64,000 nucleotides of DNA from Prorocentrum cordatum (GCA_963575745.1 CAUYUJ010020529.1:12501-76500), one strand, 5' to 3'. Shown: positions 24,447 to 36,468, counted from the stretch's first letter. The notes: generated from the letters alone by a model not told the origin. Numbers and translations: made by a program.

Positions 24447-25141
24447 ATTAGGAGGAGGGGGAGGAGGAGAAGGACCATGAGCAGGAGGAGAAACCTCTTT
24501 CTCCCTCTTCCCCCCTCCCCCGTCCTCCTCCCTCTTCCCCCCTCCCTCTTGCCCCCCCCTCCCAGAACGCGACGTGGCCGCAGCTGCTCGGCCGAGGGCG
24601 CGCGACCGCCGGCCACGCCCCGCGGCGCCCCTCGGGGTCGCGCCGCTCGGCGCTTCCAGCGGCCCGCAAGGCGGGCCGCAAGGCTCCTTGGAGGAGCGGC
24701 GCAGCGGGTGCCTCGCCGCCCCCCCTGGGGCGAGGAGGAGGATGGGGGGGCGAGGAGAGGGACGAGGAGGAGGATGGAGGTGGAGGAGGAAGGAGGAGGA
24801 TCAGGAGGAGGAGGAGGAGGAGGAGGAGGAGGAAGAGGAGGAGGAGAAGCGAAATGAGGAGGGAGGGGATCAGGAGGAGGAGGAGGAGGGAGGAGGAGGA
24901 GGAGGAGGAGAGGAGGAAGGAGGAGGAGGAGGAGGGGAGGAGGAGGAGGAGGAAGGAGAGGAGGAGGGGGGGGGGGGAGAGGAGAGGAGGAGGAGGGAGG
25001 AAGGAGGAGGAGGAGAGAGAGGAGGGAGAGGAGGGGGAGGAGGAGGAGGAGGAGGAGGAGGAGGAGGAGGAGAGGAGGAGGAGGAGGAGGAGGAAGAGGA
25101 GGAGGAGGAGGAGGAGGAGGAGGAGGAGGAGGAGGAGGATT
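24447..25141. repeat. Purine/pyrimidine tracts flanking a ~170-bp GC-rich island
   Basis: A CT-rich tract (24490-24562) ending CCCCTCCCAG is followed by 24563-24735, a non-repetitive GC-rich segment, then by about 400 bases of GGA repeat (24739-25141). The island begins right after an AG with a strong pyrimidine tract, so it could be an exon, but no frame is recognised. Confidence 0.6.
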
Positions 25142-25146
25142 CATCA

Positions 25147-26830
25147 ACGTTGTTGGAATAAACCCTTCCTCCAAGCTCCCTCTTCCTAGGCTCCTGTATG
25201 GATTGATGCTCGCTGTGGAAAGACCCCTATTGGAGGACAACCGTCTGAACATCTTCAACCGTATCAGACCACCATTCCTGTGCTTTCGACGCCGCGAATT
25301 AACGTTACTGCTACGACCTAGCGATCTTAAATCGTCCCAGAGCACACTTTTCGGGGACGTGAATCTTGCGGCGAATTCACTTGACTGTCGCGTCCTGAGC
25401 ATCCGAAACCGTGCCAGAACACCGTTTCTGGGACGACGGCCATCAGAACAACTACTTGAAGCTGTTGTGAACTGTCAAAAGCATGTGCGCATCTTTCAGG
25501 CGAGAGCCACATTTTGAGAAGAAACCGCCTTCCATCCGTGAAATTCTTGTTAACTTTGAAGAAGAATGTTGCTCGGCGCTCTGGCGAGAGCCACATATTG
25601 AGAATTGCCCGCCTTCCATCCGTGAAGCTCTTGCATTTTTCTAAAACCAATGTGCGCGGCGCTAAGGCGAGAGCCACATTTCGAAGACTGCCCGCCCTCC
25701 ATCCGTGAAGCTCTTGCAAACCATGTGACGACTGCGTGCGGCGCTAAGGCGACGAAAACGACACGCCCTGCATCCGTGAACCTGTTGCAAATTTCAAGCT
25801 TCAGGATCATGAGTGGCGAGGATGCCTCAAGCGAAACGCCCGGCCCGCCCCACCGTCCCGTCGCGGGGTGTGACAGGGAGGAGTTGCTCATAAGGAAGAA
25901 GGATGTAGGAGGAGGGGGAGGAGGGGGGAGGATGGAGGAGGAGGGGGAGGAGGAGGAGGAGGAGGAGGAGGAGGACCAGTGTAATTCCAAGAGTCACCAA
26001 CGATATTGCAATGAACGCTCCCTCCGAGTTTCCTCTCCATAGGCCTCTGCAAGGCTTCATTTCCCTGAGGGAAGTGCCCCGTCGGAAGACAACCGTTTGA
26101 AAATCCTGTCCTGTACCAGAACACCATTGCTGGGACTTCAATGCCGCGAATCACTGTTATTGTTGCGTCTTGACAATCCCGATTCTTGCCAGAACGTGAC
26201 TCCTGGGACTGCAAGGCCACGAATCGACGTAACTGTTGCGCCCTGACAGTCCGACATGGTGCCGAAACGCCGTGTTTGGGACGTTAGACATGTGAACCCT
26301 TGAAGATGTGGAAAGCTCTTAGAACAAACTTGTGCGGCGCGAATACGAGGGCCACATTTTGAAAAGGAACCGCCGTCAATACGTGAAGCTCTAGCGCACA
26401 GTTCAGACTGATGTGCGCGGATCTATGGCGAGAGCCACACACATTTTGAAAGCGGCCTGCTCTCCAACCATGAAGCTCTTGCACATGTTTGGAGACGATG
26501 GTGCGCGGGGCTGAGGCGAGAGCCACGTGTTGAAAATCACTCGCCCTCCTGGAGGCCGTGCAATTTTTTTAAAATGATATGCCCGGCGCTGAGGCGAGAG
26601 CCACATGATGAAAACCACTCGCCTTCCATCGTGAAACTCTTGCAGTGTTGCAGACGAATGCGCGCGGTGCTAAGGCGAGAGCCTCATTATGAAAACCACC
26701 CGCCCTCCATCCGTGAACCTGTTGCAAATTTCAAGCTTCAGGATCATAAATGGTGCGTAAGCTTCAGGTGAAACCCCCGGCCCACCCTTTCGTCAGGCCC
26801 CAGTGTGCGACAGGGAATACTTCTTTTAAG
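25147..26830. repeat. Composite ~900-bp duplication containing 83-bp tandem units
   Basis: Copy A (25147-25880) and copy B (26000-26815) share the same start (ACAACCGTYTGAAMATC, CRAATYAMYGTTAYTGYTRC) and the same end (CCGTGAACCTGTTGCAAATT, then TTCAAGCTTCAGGATCAT, and later GTGYGACAGGGA). Inside each are 4-5 tandem units of about 83 bp with GCGAGAGCCACAT (25500, 25584, 25668, 25749; then 26346, 26429, 26516, 26594, 26675) and CCATCCGTGAAGCTCTTGCA. Each copy is followed by a GGA tract. Confidence 0.8.
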
Positions 26831-26837
26831 GGTAAAG

Positions 26838-27290
26838 GAATGGAGGAGGAGGAGGAGGAGCAGCAGAATAGGGAAAGGAAGAGGAAGAGGAAGCGGTTGA
26901 GGTGGAGGAGGAGGCGGGAGGAAAAGCGAAGCGAGGAGGGAGAACGAGGAGAAGAGAGAGATGAAGGAAAAGGGAAGAGGAGGTAGGATGGGGAGGAGGA
27001 AGAAGAGGAAGGAGCATGAGGAGGCTGAGGAGGAGAAAGGGGAGGAGCAGGAGGGGGGGGAGAGGAGGAGCGGGAGGAGGCCGTGGGGGAGTGAGGGGGA
27101 GGGAGAGGAGGAGGAGGATCATGTTGATGATGAAGATGTGGTTGTCTGATAGTGGTGAGGATGTTGGTGTTGGTGGTGATGATCGTGGTGGTGATGGTGA
27201 TGGTGGGGGTGATGGTGATGGTAATGATGGTGGTGATGGTGGTGGTGGTGCGGGAGGAAGACGGGGACGAGGAGGACAGATTTGATGAGG
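26838..27290. repeat. GGA tract passing into GGTGAT repeats
   Basis: Purine-rich GGA/GAA sequence to about 27115, then GATGGTGATGGTGGT repeats to about 27255. Confidence 0.8.
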
Positions 27291-27354
27291 CCAGGCGGTG
27301 TCCGGTGGTTTCCTGATGCGAGTATTACCTGGATTGGTGGGCGAGGAGCAGGAG

Positions 27355-27356
27355 TT

Positions 27357-27394
<38 letters not shown>

Positions 27395-27410
27395 TGTAGT
27401 TGTAGTTGTT

Positions 27411-27448
<38 letters not shown>

Positions 27449-27463
27449 CGTAGTCGTAGTCGT

Positions 27464-27525
<62 letters not shown>

Positions 27526-27564
27526 GAGTAGGAGTACGAGTAGTACGAGTAGTACGAGTAGTAC

Positions 27565-27614
<50 letters not shown>

Positions 27615-27690
27615 ATAGTAGTAGTAGTAGTAGTATTCGTAGTAGTAGTAGTAGTAGTAGTAGTCGTAGTCGTAGTAGTAGTAGGGTTGA
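27355..27690. repeat. (GTA)n array with GTC/GTT variant blocks
   Basis: About 335 bases of TAG/GTA triplets with blocks of GTTGTA, GTCGTA and GAGTAC variants. It gives poly-Val or poly-Leu translations only. Confidence 0.95.
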
Positions 27691-27810
27691 CCTTACTCTG
27701 TTTGCCCCAGGGAGCCTGTGGGATTCCTTTGGGTTCCTGGTCTTCTGGGGCTCTTTTGGGTGTCCTGGAGGCCTTCTTGCGCCCTGGACGCCCAAGAAGC
27801 CTCCAGGATG

Positions 27811-29770
27811 CTGCATGGTACTCGTATGGTTGCCATATGGTACTCTTATGGTTTTCATAGCTTCTGGCGTTCGTGTGAAACTGTTTTTATTGTTTTCGTA
27901 TGGCACCCTTATGGTTTTCATATGGTAAGCTTATGGCTTTCTTATGGTACCCTTGTGGTTGCCGCATGGTAATCGTATGGTTTTCGTATGGTAATCGTGT
28001 GGCTTTCGCATGGTCATGGTATTGGTTTTCGCATGGAAGCCTTGTGGCTTTCGTGTGGTAATCGAGTGGTTGTCGTATGGCTTTCGTATGGCAATATCAT
28101 GATGTTCGTGTGGTGTTCCTATGGTTTTCGTGTGGTAATATTATGGTTGTCGTGTGGTTTCCGTGTGATCCTCTTATGACTTTCGCATGGTAGTAGTATG
28201 GCTTTCCCATGGTATTCGCTTGGTTTTCTTATGATCTTGTTATGGTTTTCGCATGGTAATATTATGGAACCCGCATGGCAATCTTAAGGTGTTCGCATGG
28301 TTGTCGTATGGTAATCGCATGGTGGTCTTATGGCGTCCGCATTGTAGTCGTATGGTTTTCGCATGGCGCTAGTACGGTGCTTACTCTTTTGGTTTTCGCA
28401 TGGTGTTCGATGGTTTTCGCATGGTAATCTGATGGGTTCCGTATGGTTTTCGTATGGTGTTCTTCTTTCGTATGGTAATCGTATGGTTTTCGTATGGCAA
28501 ACTCATGGTTGCCGCATGGCTTTCGCATGGTAATCTTATGGTTCTCGCATGCCAGCGTTGCATGGTTTTCGTATGGTAATCGCGTTGCATTCGCATGGCA
28601 TTCGCATGGTTTCTCGTTTGGCTTGCGTATGGTAATCTTATGGTTTTCGCATGGCTGTCGTATGGTAATCTTACGGTGTTCGTATGGTGTTCGTGTGGTA
28701 CTCTTATTGTTTTCGCATGGTAAGCTTATGGCTTTCTTATGGCAGTGTCATTGGTTTCGCCTGGTAATCTTATGGTTTTCGTAGGATAACCGTATGGCTT
28801 CCGTATGGTAATCATATGGTTTCTGCAGTGTAGTCGTATGGTTGTCGTACGATTTTCGTATGTTGTTTTCCGTATGGCTTGCGTATGGTGTCTTTATGGT
28901 AGTCGCATGTTTTTTTCCGCATGGCAATCGTATGGTTTTCGTGTGGCAATCTTTTGGTGTTCGTACGGTGTTCTTATGGTAATCGCATGGTGTCCGTATG
29001 GTATTCGTACAGTGTTCGCATGGTGTTCGTATGGTTTTCGCATGGTTATCGTCTGGTGTTCGTATGGTTTTCGTGTGTTGATCTTATGGTTTTCGTATGG
29101 TTGTTCGCATGGTACTATGATGGCTTCCGCGTGGTAATAGTATGGTTTTCGTTTGGTAACCTTATGGTTTTCGTATGGCATGCTTTTCTGATTTTCGCAT
29201 GGTAGCCGTATGGATTTCGCATCGTTTTCGTAAGGCAATCTGTTGGTGCCCGCATGGTTTTCGCGTGGTTTTCGCAAGGTAACCTGATGGTTTGCGCATG
29301 GTTTTCGCACGGTACTCGTATTTCGTATGGTAATGTGTTGGCATTCGTTTGGTAAGCATGATAATCTCGTGGCTTTCGCATGTCAGCCGTATGGTAATCG
29401 TATGGTTTTCGTATGGTAATCGTATGGTTGCCGCATCGTTATCGCATGGTAATCTTATGGCGTCCGCATGGTAGCCGCATGGTTTTCATATGGTGTTCAT
29501 GGTAATATCATGGTTTTCGTATTGTAGCACTATGGTGTCGCATGATTGTCGCGTTGTTTTCGGTTGGTAATCTTATGGCTTGCGCATGGAACGCCGATGG
29601 CGTTCGCATGGTAATCATTTGGTTATCGGATGGTAATATTATCGGTTTCGTATGGTTTCCGTATGGTAATCGTATGGCTTTCGTATGGTACTCGCATGAT
29701 AATCGTATGGTTTCCGTATGGTAATCTTATGGCGTTCGTGTGGTAATTTTATGGTTTTCGTTTGGTATTA
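27811..29770. repeat. 11-bp minisatellite, TATGGTAATCG / TATGGTTTTCG
   Basis: Nearly 2 kb of 11-base units alternating TATGGTAATCK and YATGGTTTTCG, with C-for-T changes in the first position. Unit length is not a multiple of three, so the ORFs seen here are incidental. A 180-bp second array lies at 31260-31430. Confidence 0.9.
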
Positions 29771-29935
29771 TTCCCAACCCTCCTGCGTTGGGTTCTCGTT
29801 TTGAATAGAGCACTGTGGTCTCCACTCCTCCCGCTCCCTCTCCTCCTCTCTCCGTTCCTGCTCTCATCTCTTGCTTCCCTTCTCCTCCTCCCTTTGCTCC
29901 TCCTCTTGTCTCTTGCCTTTTACGTCATCTCTGGG

Positions 29936-30525
29936 GGGCTGCGATCTGCGGAACTGTCACCACTTTCGAGGGCTGCTGGTGGGTCCAGCGGAGTGAGGCA
30001 CCACGGGGACTCAGATTAGACCTCGCCATCCCTGGGGGGGGGCTGCGATCTGTGAAACTGTCGCCACTTTCGAGGGTTGCTGGTGGGTCCAGCGGAGTGA
30101 GGCACCACGGGGAGCTCACCGATCGCCAGACCTCGCTGGGGGGGCTGCGATCTGCTGGCCACTTTCGAGGGCTGCTGGTGCCAGCGGAGTGAGGCGATCT
30201 GAGAAGACCTCGCCGTCCTGGGGGGCTGCGATCTGCGAAACTGTCGCCACTTTCGAGGGCTGCTGGTGGGTCCAGCGGAGTGAGGCACCACGGGGATTCA
30301 GATTAGACCTCGCCATCTCTGGGGGGCTGCGATCTGTGAAACTGTCGCCACTTTCGAGGGTTGCTGGTGGGTCCAGCGGAGTGAGGCACCACGGGGACTC
30401 AGATTAGACCTCGCCATCCCTGGGGGGGGGGGGGGCTGGGGATTGCGATCTGTGAAACTGTCGCCACTTTCGAGGGCTGCTGGTGGGTGGCCAGCGGAGT
30501 GAGGCACCACGGGGATTCAGATTCC
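29936..30525. repeat. 102-bp satellite, first array (about 6 units)
   Basis: CTGCGATCTG recurs at 29939, 30043, 30145, 30226 and 30327, with a sixth variant near 30443. Units share TGTCGCCACTTTCGAGGG, CTGGTGGGTCCAGCGGAG and GAGGCACCACGGGGA. Related to the larger array at 31556 through the CTGCGATCTGCGAAACTGTC block. Confidence 0.85.
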
Positions 30526-31255
30526 TGACCACGAGCAATGCTCGCGTGCCCTTGCTCTGCGGTTCGTGCCATCGCTACCGTCCTTCGAGGTTGCCCATCG
30601 GGCCCTCTAACAAATATATTCACGCATACTGTCGGCCTGCAGCGCCGTACTGGTGGCTGAAGAAAGGCGCCTGCTCCGCGGTCTTAGCAGCGCGCGGGGC
30701 CGAGGCGTAATTGCCGACGCGCGCAAGCTTGCGCCTTCGCTAACCGCGCTTCCAAGTTGCCTGTCAGGCTCTCTATAACCACAGCCACCGCGGCATCGCG
30801 GAATTGGATTTCTGCTGAACGAGTTCGAGCTACGCCTCGCTCGTTCCTTGCACTCTAAACAAGTTTTATCATATGGAACTCTGCGACGACATGGCGCAGG
30901 CAGCGCCGCGGGTTTAGTTCGCACTTGAAACACGCGGCAGTCTTCTGTCTCCTCCCGCCACTTTCATCGTCGTCCTATTCCCCGCCTCACCTTCTCCATG
31001 CATGCTGCTGCTTCCGCGATGGCCTTTCGCCCCCCCCGCCCTCCATTCCATCCCTCTCCTGCCCCTCGTTCCCGTGCCCGTTCTTCTTCGATCCTGGGGC
31101 CTCAATCCTCGTTCTTTCGATCGTCGTCCTGTGAATCGTGCAACGCATGCGCATCCCATGTGGCTTGCACAGCAAATCGCCGCGTCTACACTGTCGTTGT
31201 TACTGCTAATGTTGGCATAGTCCTCTTGCCATTTGATGCACGTGGTTTGGGTACG
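30526..31255. other. Unique-looking spacer between the two satellite cassettes
   Basis: Non-repetitive, closer to 55% GC. It holds two similar AGGTTGCCCATCGGGCCCTC / AAGTTGCCTGTCAGGCTCTC words near 30590 and 30756. No gene recognised. Confidence 0.4.
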
Positions 31256-31259
31256 TCGC

Positions 31260-31430
31260 AGGGTAATTATGGTTTTCGCTTGGTAACCGCATGGTTGTCG
31301 CATTGTTTCTCGCATGGCGATCTTCTGGTGTCAGTCTGGTTTTATTATGGCTTTCGTGTGGTAGTCGTATGGTTTTCGTATGGTATTCGTATGGTGATCT
31401 TATGGCTTTCGCATGGTAATTCCCACAGCC
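31260..31430. repeat. Second, short array of the 11-bp TATGG minisatellite
   Basis: About 15 units of ATGGTTTTCGY and relatives, followed at 31416-31475 by the same spacer (TTCGTTTTGAATAGAGCA) that follows the first array at 29769-29825. Confidence 0.85.
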
Positions 31431-31555
31431 CTCCTATGGTTGGGTATTCGTTTTGAATAGAGCAGTGTGGTCGCCCCAGCCTCCTTTTTCTCCTCCCCTC
31501 TCCTCCGCTCCTCCTCTCCTGTTTCTCGTGTTCCCCTTTCCTCTGCTCTCGTGCT

Positions 31556-33812
31556 GTCGAGCTGCGATCTGCGAAACCGTCGCCTCGTTCGCGGGTTCCT
31601 GGGAGGCCCAGCAGAGGTACGTCCAACGCGGACCACCTCGAGACCTCGCGGCGCCCTGGGGGGCTGCGATCTGCGAAGCCGTCGCCACGTTCGCGGGCTC
31701 CTGGGAGGCCCAGCTGAAATCCGTCCAACGCGGACCACCTCGAGACCTCGCGGCGCCCTGGGGGGCTGCAATCTGCGCAACTGTCGCCACTTTCGTGGGC
31801 TCCTGGGAGGCCCAGCAAAGGTACGTCCAACGCGGACCACCTCGAGACCTCGCGGCGCCTTGGGGGGCTGCGATCTGCGAAATTGTCGCCGCGTTCGCGG
31901 GCTCCTGGGAGGCCCAGCGGAGGTACGTCCAACGCGGACCACCTCGAGACCTCGCGGCGCCTTGGGGGGCTGCGATCTGCGAAATTGTCGCCGCTTTCGT
32001 TGGCTCCTGGGAGGCCCAGCGGAGGTACGTCCAACGCGGACCGCCTCGAGACCTCGCGGCGCCCTGGGCGGCTGCGATCTGCGAAACAGCAGAGGTGCGT
32101 CCCACGCGGGCCACCTCGAGACCTCGCGGCGCCCTGGGGGGCTGCGATCTGCGAAATTGTCGCCACTCTCGTGGGCTCCTGGGAGGCCCAGCGGAGGTAC
32201 GTCCAACGCGGACCGCCTCGAGACCTCGCGGCGCCCTGGGCGGCTGCGATCTGCGAAACTGTCGCCACTCTCGTGGGCTCCTGGGAGGCCCAGCAGAGGT
32301 GCGTCCCACGCGGGCCACCTCGAGACCTCGCGGCGCCCTGGGGGGCTGCGATCTGCGAAATTGTCGCCACTTTCGTGGGCTCCTGGGAGGCCCAGCGGAG
32401 GTACGTCCAACGCGGACCACCTCGAGACCTCGCGGCGCCCTGAGGTGCTGCAATCTGCGAAATTGTCGCCACTTTCGTGGGCTCCTGGGAGGCCCAACGG
32501 GGGTACGTCCAACGCGGACCACCTCGAGACCTCGCCGCCCCCTGGGGGGCTGCAATCTGCGCAACCGTCGCCACTTTCGTGGGCTCCTGGGAGGCCCGGC
32601 GGAGGTGCGTCCAACGCGGACCACCTCGAGACCTCGCTGCGCCCTGGGGGGCTGCAATCTGCGTAATTGTCGCCACTTTCGCGGGCTCCTGGGAGGCTCA
32701 GCGGATGCACGTCCAACGCGGACCCTCTCGAGACCTCGCGGCGCTTGCGAAACTGTCGCCACTCTCGTGGGCTCCTGGGAGGCCCAGCAGAGGTGCGTCC
32801 CACGCGGGCCACCTCGAGACCTCGCGGCGCCCTGGCGGGCTGCGATCTGCGAAATTGTCGCCACTTTCGTGGGCTCCTGGGAGGCCCAGCAGAGGTGCGT
32901 CCCACGCGGGCCACCTCGAGACCTCGCGGCGCCCTGAGGTGCTGCGATCTGCGCAGCTGTCGCCACTTTCGTGGGCTCCTGGGAGGCCCAACGGGGGTAC
33001 GTCCAACGCGGACCACCTCGAGACCTCGCCGCCCCCTGGGGGGCTGCAATCTGCGCAACTGTCGCCACTTTCGTGGGCTCCTGGGAGGCCCGGCGGAGGT
33101 GCGTCCAACGCGGACCACCTCGAGACCTCGCTGCGCCCTGGGGGGCTGCGATCTGCGAAACTGTCGCCACTTTCGCGGGCTCCTGGGAGGCTCAGCGGAT
33201 GTACGTCCAACGCGGACCCTCTCGAGACCTCGCGGCGCTTGCGAAATTGTCGCCACTTTCGTGGGCTCCTGGGAGGCCCAGCAGAGGTGCGTCCAATGCG
33301 GACCACCTCGAGACCTCGCGGCGCCCTGGCGGGCTGCGATCTGCGAAATTGTCGCCACTTTCATGGGCTCCTGTGAGGCCCAGCGGAGGTACGTTCAACG
33401 CGGACCACCTCGAGACCTCGCGGCGCCTCGGGGGGCTGCGATCTGCGAAATTGTCGCCGCTTTCGTTGGCTCCTGACAGGCTCAGCGGAGGTACGTCCCA
33501 CGCGGACCACCTCGAGACCTCGCGGCGCCCCCTGGGGGGCTGCGATCTGCGCAACTGTCGCCACTTTCGTGGGCTCCTGGGAGGCCCAGCGGAAGTACGC
33601 CCCACGCGGACCACCTCGAGACTTCGCGGCGCCCGGGGGGGGCTGCGATTTGCGCAACTGTCGCCACTTTCGTGGGCTCTTGGGAGGCCCAGCGGAAGTA
33701 CGCCCCACGCGGACCACCTCGAGACCTCGCTGCGCCCTGGGGGGCTGCAATCTGCGTAATTGTCGCCACTTTCGCGGGCTCCTGGGAGGCCCAGCAGAGG
33801 TACGTCTTACGC
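31556..33812. repeat. 102-bp satellite, second array (about 22 units) with higher-order repeats
   Basis: CTGCGATCTGCG recurs at 31868, 31970, 32072 and so on, giving a 102-bp unit. Shared blocks are GTCGCCACTTTCGTGGGC, TCCTGGGAGGCCCAGC, GTACGTCCAACGCGGACC and ACCTCGAGACCTCGCGGC. Some units carry internal deletions (for example near 32090 and 32747). A block of about five units is itself repeated at ~495-bp spacing (GCCCTGAGGT at 32436 and 32931). Confidence 0.92.
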
Positions 33813-33839
33813 GTTGCCGCTGCTCTTCTTGCTGCGCTC

Positions 33840-34200
33840 TTCTGAGTTCTGGGTTCTTGTTCCCCATACCCTAAGATGGGGTTCTTGTTATTACTTGGAT
33901 GCCTCCTACTCCTCCTTCCTCTTCTCCTCCCCTCTCCTCCCCATACCCAGACTTACTCATACACAGACTGACGCGTTCTCTAGCACGTTCCGTGGCGCGT
34001 CGCCTGGCACGCTCCCTGGCACGTTCCGTGGCGCGTCCCGTGGCACGTCCATCGGCACGTTCTTTATTCCCCATATCTTGAGATGGGGTTCTTGTTCCCC
34101 ATATCCTAAGATGGGGTTCTTGATATTTTTTGACGCCTCCTACTCCTTTTTCCTCTTCTCCTCCCCTTTCCTCCTCATACCCAGACTTACTCATACACAG
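33840..34200. repeat. Direct repeats around CCCCATAYCYTAAGATGGGG
   Basis: A ~110-bp segment (TAAGATGGGGTTCTTG, then GCCTCCTACTCC, then CATACCCAGACTTACTC) occurs near 33863-33965 and 34102-34200. Between them, GGCACGTTCCGTGGCGCGTC is itself repeated four or five times. Confidence 0.75.
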
Positions 34201-34745
34201 ACTGACTCACACTCAGACTTACTCATGCCCAGACTTACTCATACACAAACTTACTCATACTCAGACCTACTCATACTCAGACCTACTCCTATTCAGACCT
34301 ACCCATGCTGAGACTCATGCACGCCCCGTTCGCGGCCGTTTTGTTGGGACGCCTCAAGCGGTTAGCTTGTTCCCCATATCCAAAGAGATGGGGTTCTTGT
34401 TATTGGCGGACCGCGCCCGAGGAACAGAGAGAGAACAGAACACCACCTCACCTCCTCTCACTCAGACCCACTAAGACTCAGTCATCACTCAGACTCCCTC
34501 ATCACTCAGACTCAGTCAGTCACTCAGACTCACTCATCACTCATACCCAATCATCACTCAGACTCACTCATCACTCAGACCCACTCATCACTCGGACTCA
34601 GTCATGACTCAGACTCATCACTCATCACTCAGACTCACTCATCACTCAGACTCACTCATCACTCAGACCCACTCATCACTCAGACTCACTCGTACTTGTA
34701 CTCATACATTCACTACACTCACTCGGGTCCACTCATCGGATGACT
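34190..34745. repeat. 16-17 bp tandem repeats (CTCATACTCAGACCTA and relatives)
   Basis: First block, 34190-34320, uses ACTCATACWCAGACYT. Second block, 34480-34690, uses CTCATCACTCAGACTCA. Between them 34321-34475 is unique sequence with another ATGGGGTTCTTGTTATTG copy. Confidence 0.85.
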
Positions 34746-34765
34746 CACACACACACATTGATGTT

Positions 34766-35068
34766 GAGGATGTGTCAGGCGATTCTGTGGCTTCAGCACT
34801 CCTAAGGGGAGCGGCGGGGGGGTATTTCCCTCGGCCCCTTTCGCGGATTTTTGTGGGGATGTCTCAGGCGGTTTGGCCATTCTCTTCCAACATGTTTCGT
34901 TTTCGGAGCAGTTTGCGAGGATGTCTCAGGCGATTCGCTGGTTTCAGCACTTAAGGGGGGGCGGCGGGGGGTCTTTCCCTCAGCCCCTTTCGCGGATTTG
35001 TTTATGGGGATGTCTCAGGCGGTTTTGCCTTTTTCTCCTCCAACATGTTTCGCTTTCGAAGCAGATTT
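34766..35068. repeat. 151-bp direct repeat, two units
   Basis: Units start at 34766 and 34917 with GAGGATGTSTCAGGCGATT, share CCCCTTTCGCGGATTT and end in CCAACATGTTTCG. GGATGTCTCAGGCG also occurs inside each unit. Confidence 0.85.
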
Positions 35069-35262
35069 GGAGGAGGAGGAGGAGGAGGAGGGAGGAGGAG
35101 GAGGAGGAGGAGGAGGAGGGAGGAGGAGGAGGAGGAGGAGGAGGAGAGGAGGGAGGAGGAGCAGGGGCGTGGGCGTGGGCGTGGGCGTGGGCGTGGGCGT
35201 GGGCGTGGGCGTGGGCGTGGGCGTGGGCGTGGGCGTGGGCGTGGGCGTGGGCGTGGGCGTGG

Positions 35263-35337
<75 letters not shown>

Positions 35338-35338
35338 T
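35069..35338. repeat. (GGA)n-(GGGCGT)n-(GT)n compound microsatellite
   Basis: Three pure tracts in a row: GGA to about 35163, GTGGGC hexamers 35166-35265, GT dinucleotides 35266-35336. The boundary GGGCGTGTGTGT suggests the GT tract grew from the last hexamer. Confidence 0.95.
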
Positions 35339-35339
35339 G

Positions 35340-36465
35340 CTCTTGTCCTCCCGCCTCCCGCTGCCCTGGCCCGTCCTGGCAGCTGCCGCCCTCATCAGCA
35401 GCGTCCGCTTCAGTGCCTGGAGGCCCTGCGCCGACTGGCGTGTCTACTTGGCCGGCCTGCCCCGGCTGCCACATCTCCAATGTCTCGCTTGCTATCGCTG
35501 GTCCCGCTCTCTGGGGCTGCTGCCGCCATTTTGGCATGTGCCACCGCTGCTGCGGCTGGCCCTGGGCCCACTCATCTGGGTGCGGTGCCTCCCGCCCTGC
35601 GGCCTCAGCAGCTGGTCCTCTCTCCAGCGCGGCGGCGACCTGGGCGCATCCCCTCCCAGTGGTTCCGAGTCGGCAGCTCCGCGCGGGACTTGATTGAGCA
35701 GCCTCTCCGTCCCAGCACTCGACATCGAGGACGTGTACGCTACTGTCCTGGGCCCCAGGGACTTCACCGAGCACGTTCCACTACTCACAAAGTGCCTGCT
35801 CGCAAACGTTCGAAAAAAATACACGTTCGCCCCGATGTCATGGATCGTGAATCCCCCCTATGGCGGATCTAGGCCATTTACGAGCAGTTACTTTGCGAGT
35901 AGTGGAAGGCGCTTGTCGAGGACTGGCCGAACACCATCTCTTGCCCTCCGTCCGCCGTAGCCCCGTGCCCCCCCCCAGAGCCCGCCTCAGCGCACTCCCC
36001 AGGCTAGCGCTCCTTCCTCGGGTGCCCCCCCCAGAGTGCCACGCGCACTGGTCCAGCCTGGAGCACCCGGCCGCCAGCCGGGCTCGGGACGTGTCCTGAC
36101 TACGGCCAGCCGTGCAGTGGTGCCTCGCCTCAGCCATCGACGGCACCATCCAGCCGGCTCCGGCACCCGCAGGCCTTCCTGGCCCAGGCGGCGCGCCTCC
36201 CGCTCCCGAGGCTCGCCCCTCGTCGTCGGTTGGGAAGCGGGCCGCTTGCCTCCAGCCCTCCAGCCTTTTGCCCGCCTGCGATGCCGGCGCGGCTGGCTCC
36301 ACCTGCGCAGCCCTCATCTGCGGCCGCTTCCCAGCCTCTCCCCGCCATCCACGCTCAGATGGCACGTGGTGTGGCCCTGTTCTGAGGCCGGCGCGCGCGG
36401 GTCCCCGTGCGCCGTGCATGACTTTATTCGCCTCGTCGCTGCGCGCGAGGTCGCGGTCGCCAAAA
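35340..36465. other. GC-rich unique stretch, possible coding fragments
   Basis: No known domain. A short, well-behaved reading near 35700-35830 on the + strand (LDIEDVYATVLGPRDFTEHV) and a polar reading on the - strand over 35395-35770 look protein-like, but neither has an identifiable family or clear splice sites. Confidence 0.3.
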
Positions 36466-36468
36466 GAA

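Noticed and set aside
27811-29770. CRISPR-like array
   Set aside because: Units are 11 bp and contiguous with no unique spacers; it is a minisatellite in a eukaryotic genome.
31345-33364. ORFs of 400-650 codons on both strands
   Set aside because: They are translations of the 102-bp satellite in several frames and strands; internal deletions shift frame freely, so there is no sign of protein selection.
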